Program-made: the position numbers and the translations under genes
DNA from: Jaenimonas drosophilae
Taxonomy: Eukaryota; Euglenozoa; Kinetoplastea; Trypanosomatida; Trypanosomatidae
Direction: 5' to 3'
NCBI GenBank assembly: GCA_030849065.1
Contig: JASAON010001439.1
Coordinates: forward strand, 1 to 27,702
DNA length: 27,702 nt
Part shown: piece by piece, positions 26,542 to 27,702 of the stretch
Layout of the letters: each line of letters opens with the position of its first letter
How positions within the stretch are numbered: the first letter of the stretch is position 1
The notes under the pieces: generated by a model
What the model saw: only the letters and a program-made list of their open reading frames with translations
What the model was told of the DNA's origin: nothing
Database searches by the model: none

Positions 26542-26685
26542 AGTACCCCCTACGTAAGTTGGTGAAACACAACTCATACGCGTCTCTTCTATGTTTTCAT
26601 ATTCTTCTTCACATGTAGCACCCATCATCGTCACATCAGAGGTCTGTGTCTGGTACCCCCACCACGAGTCGTGGATGGTTCTCTC

Positions 26686-26720
26686 AGCATCACTCAGATT
26701 TACCAACCTTTAATGTGTAG
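26686..26720 (+). promoter_or_regulatory. Candidate trans-splice acceptors of TANGO2-like gene
   Basis: Three AGs precede the start: 26686-26687, 26696-26697 and 26719-26720. The last would leave a 2-base leader. The earlier ones would include an upstream ATG at 26713 opening an out-of-frame 25-codon frame that overlaps the start codon. Which is used cannot be decided from sequence. Confidence 0.35.
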
Positions 26721-26722
26721 TT

Positions 26723-27702
26723 ATGTGCATCTTGGCCTTCATCACACACTACTGCCGCCGCTTTCCGTTTATACTCATCAGCAATCGTGATGAGGTACTC
26801 AGCCGCCTCACATACCCGCTCGCCGTGGATGCCGAAACAGGTCTACTCTGGTCGGTGGACGGCGTGGCTGGCGGATCGTGGCTCGGCGTGCACCTCCGTA
26901 GCGGCCGTCTGGCCACGGTCACCAACTGCCGCCGTACGCCGAGCGCTCCGCTGAATCCTTCTGTGGTTGCAGCCGTTGACGGTTCTGCCGAGCTGCCAGC
27001 GGAGCTCTGGCGAGGTGCTGGCCCACTAGCTGACACCCTGCAGCACACACGTGTCGTGGAGCATCCATCATCATCATCCNTACTACGCAGGTTATAACCT
27101 CCTCACCTGCGCATCGCTCCACGACTCCGCATCCTCCTTTCCGGTGCGGTACACCACCAACCGCAACGGGCTGGAGTGGGGAGAGGTGCTCCCCGCTGGA
27201 ACCATTCACTGCCTACAGAACTCATACATGGACTGCTGGGCAGAGCCAAAGACCAATCATCTTCGGCAGCTGTTTTGCGAGGCGCTGCGAAGCACCATCG
27301 ATGTCCTCACGCATGAGGCGGTGGATGTAGCGCAAGTAGCATCTGCGCTGGCCGATCACTGCCTCAACAACACCGACATCCACGACATGGAGGCGCTTCT
27401 CGCGGGAAACAGCCTCGACGAGAGCCAAAAAGCGGAACTAGAGGCCCTCATGAAGGCGAGTGATCCGCGCGCAGGATTCACCACCGAGGAAATGAAGAAG
27501 TGGTTCAGCTCGACGGCAGACGTGCCGATTGGCGATGGTGGTGCAGCTCAAGAGGAGCGAGATATCCAGCGCCGCATCTTCACCCCTCCGCACGACGAGT
27601 ACGGCACACGGGTGCAATCGGTGGTGCTGGTAGAGCGTGTGCCACCAGCCCCCAGTGGGGAAGAGGCCGCCCTCGTTGTGAATGTGCTTCAGCGGCAGGC
27701 CG
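26723..27702 (+). CDS. TANGO2: TANGO2/NRDE-family protein, partial, with frame break at an N
   Basis: The protein begins M-C-I, as TANGO2 proteins do, and has the N-R-D-E signature at residues 21-24 and a G-G-S-W-L-G-V box. At 27080 the sequence has an N, after which this frame reads into TAA within 12 codons. From 27081 the next frame is open to the window end (27702). It starts Y-Y-A-G-Y-N-L-L, the expected next TANGO2 motif, and later shows L-Q-N-S and E-Y-G-T-R with a following hydrophobic strand. The two halves therefore belong to one gene, and the ambiguous base accounts exactly for the one-base shift. TANGO2 is linked to haem trafficking and to mitochondrial and Golgi homeostasis in other eukaryotes; its role in trypanosomatids is unclear. 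The C-terminus lies outside the window. Confidence 0.88.

Overview
The window looks like nuclear DNA of a trypanosomatid (Kinetoplastea: Trypanosomatidae). Every convincing coding region is on the + strand. The genes have no introns and are separated by T-rich, low-complexity spacers. Most starts are preceded by a polypyrimidine tract and an AG suitable for spliced-leader trans-splicing, with no ATG between that AG and the chosen start. One gene encodes BILBO1, the flagellar pocket collar protein, which is specific to kinetoplastids. I cannot fix the genus. The layout fits one stretch of a polycistronic transcription unit, so regulation is expected mainly after transcription, through UTRs.

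Region 1 (1-14.1 kb) is an RNA-biology block. It holds three paralogous single-RRM proteins (79-507, 6063-6719, 10612-11577) that share the RRM core and also a short C-terminal tail. A large DHX57-like DEAH/RHA RNA helicase (1752-5705) lies between the first two. The spacers after the second and third RRM genes are very long (about 3.9 and 2.6 kb) and probably hold long 3' UTRs.

Region 2 (14.1-23.3 kb) is mostly cytoskeletal. It contains BILBO1 (14156-15892), a small single-pass membrane protein with an LYR tripeptide (16536-17102), a protein built from eight C-T-F-x-P type repeats (17402-19360), and a kinesin with a long insertion in its motor domain (20077-23286).

Region 3 (24.1-27.7 kb) holds a CHFR-type FHA-RING-PBZ ubiquitin ligase (24166-25827), a 106-residue membrane protein (26128-26448), and a TANGO2/NRDE-family gene (26723 to the window edge). 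The last gene is broken at a single ambiguous base (N, 27080) beside a short trinucleotide repeat, most likely a sequencing or assembly error.

I found no tRNA, rRNA, transposon, CRISPR or operon-like bacterial feature. The points most worth following up are the RRM trio with its shared tail and long UTRs, the CHFR homologue with an apparently intact poly(ADP-ribose)-binding zinc finger, the architecture of the helicase, the kinesin insertion, and the correctable frameshift in TANGO2.
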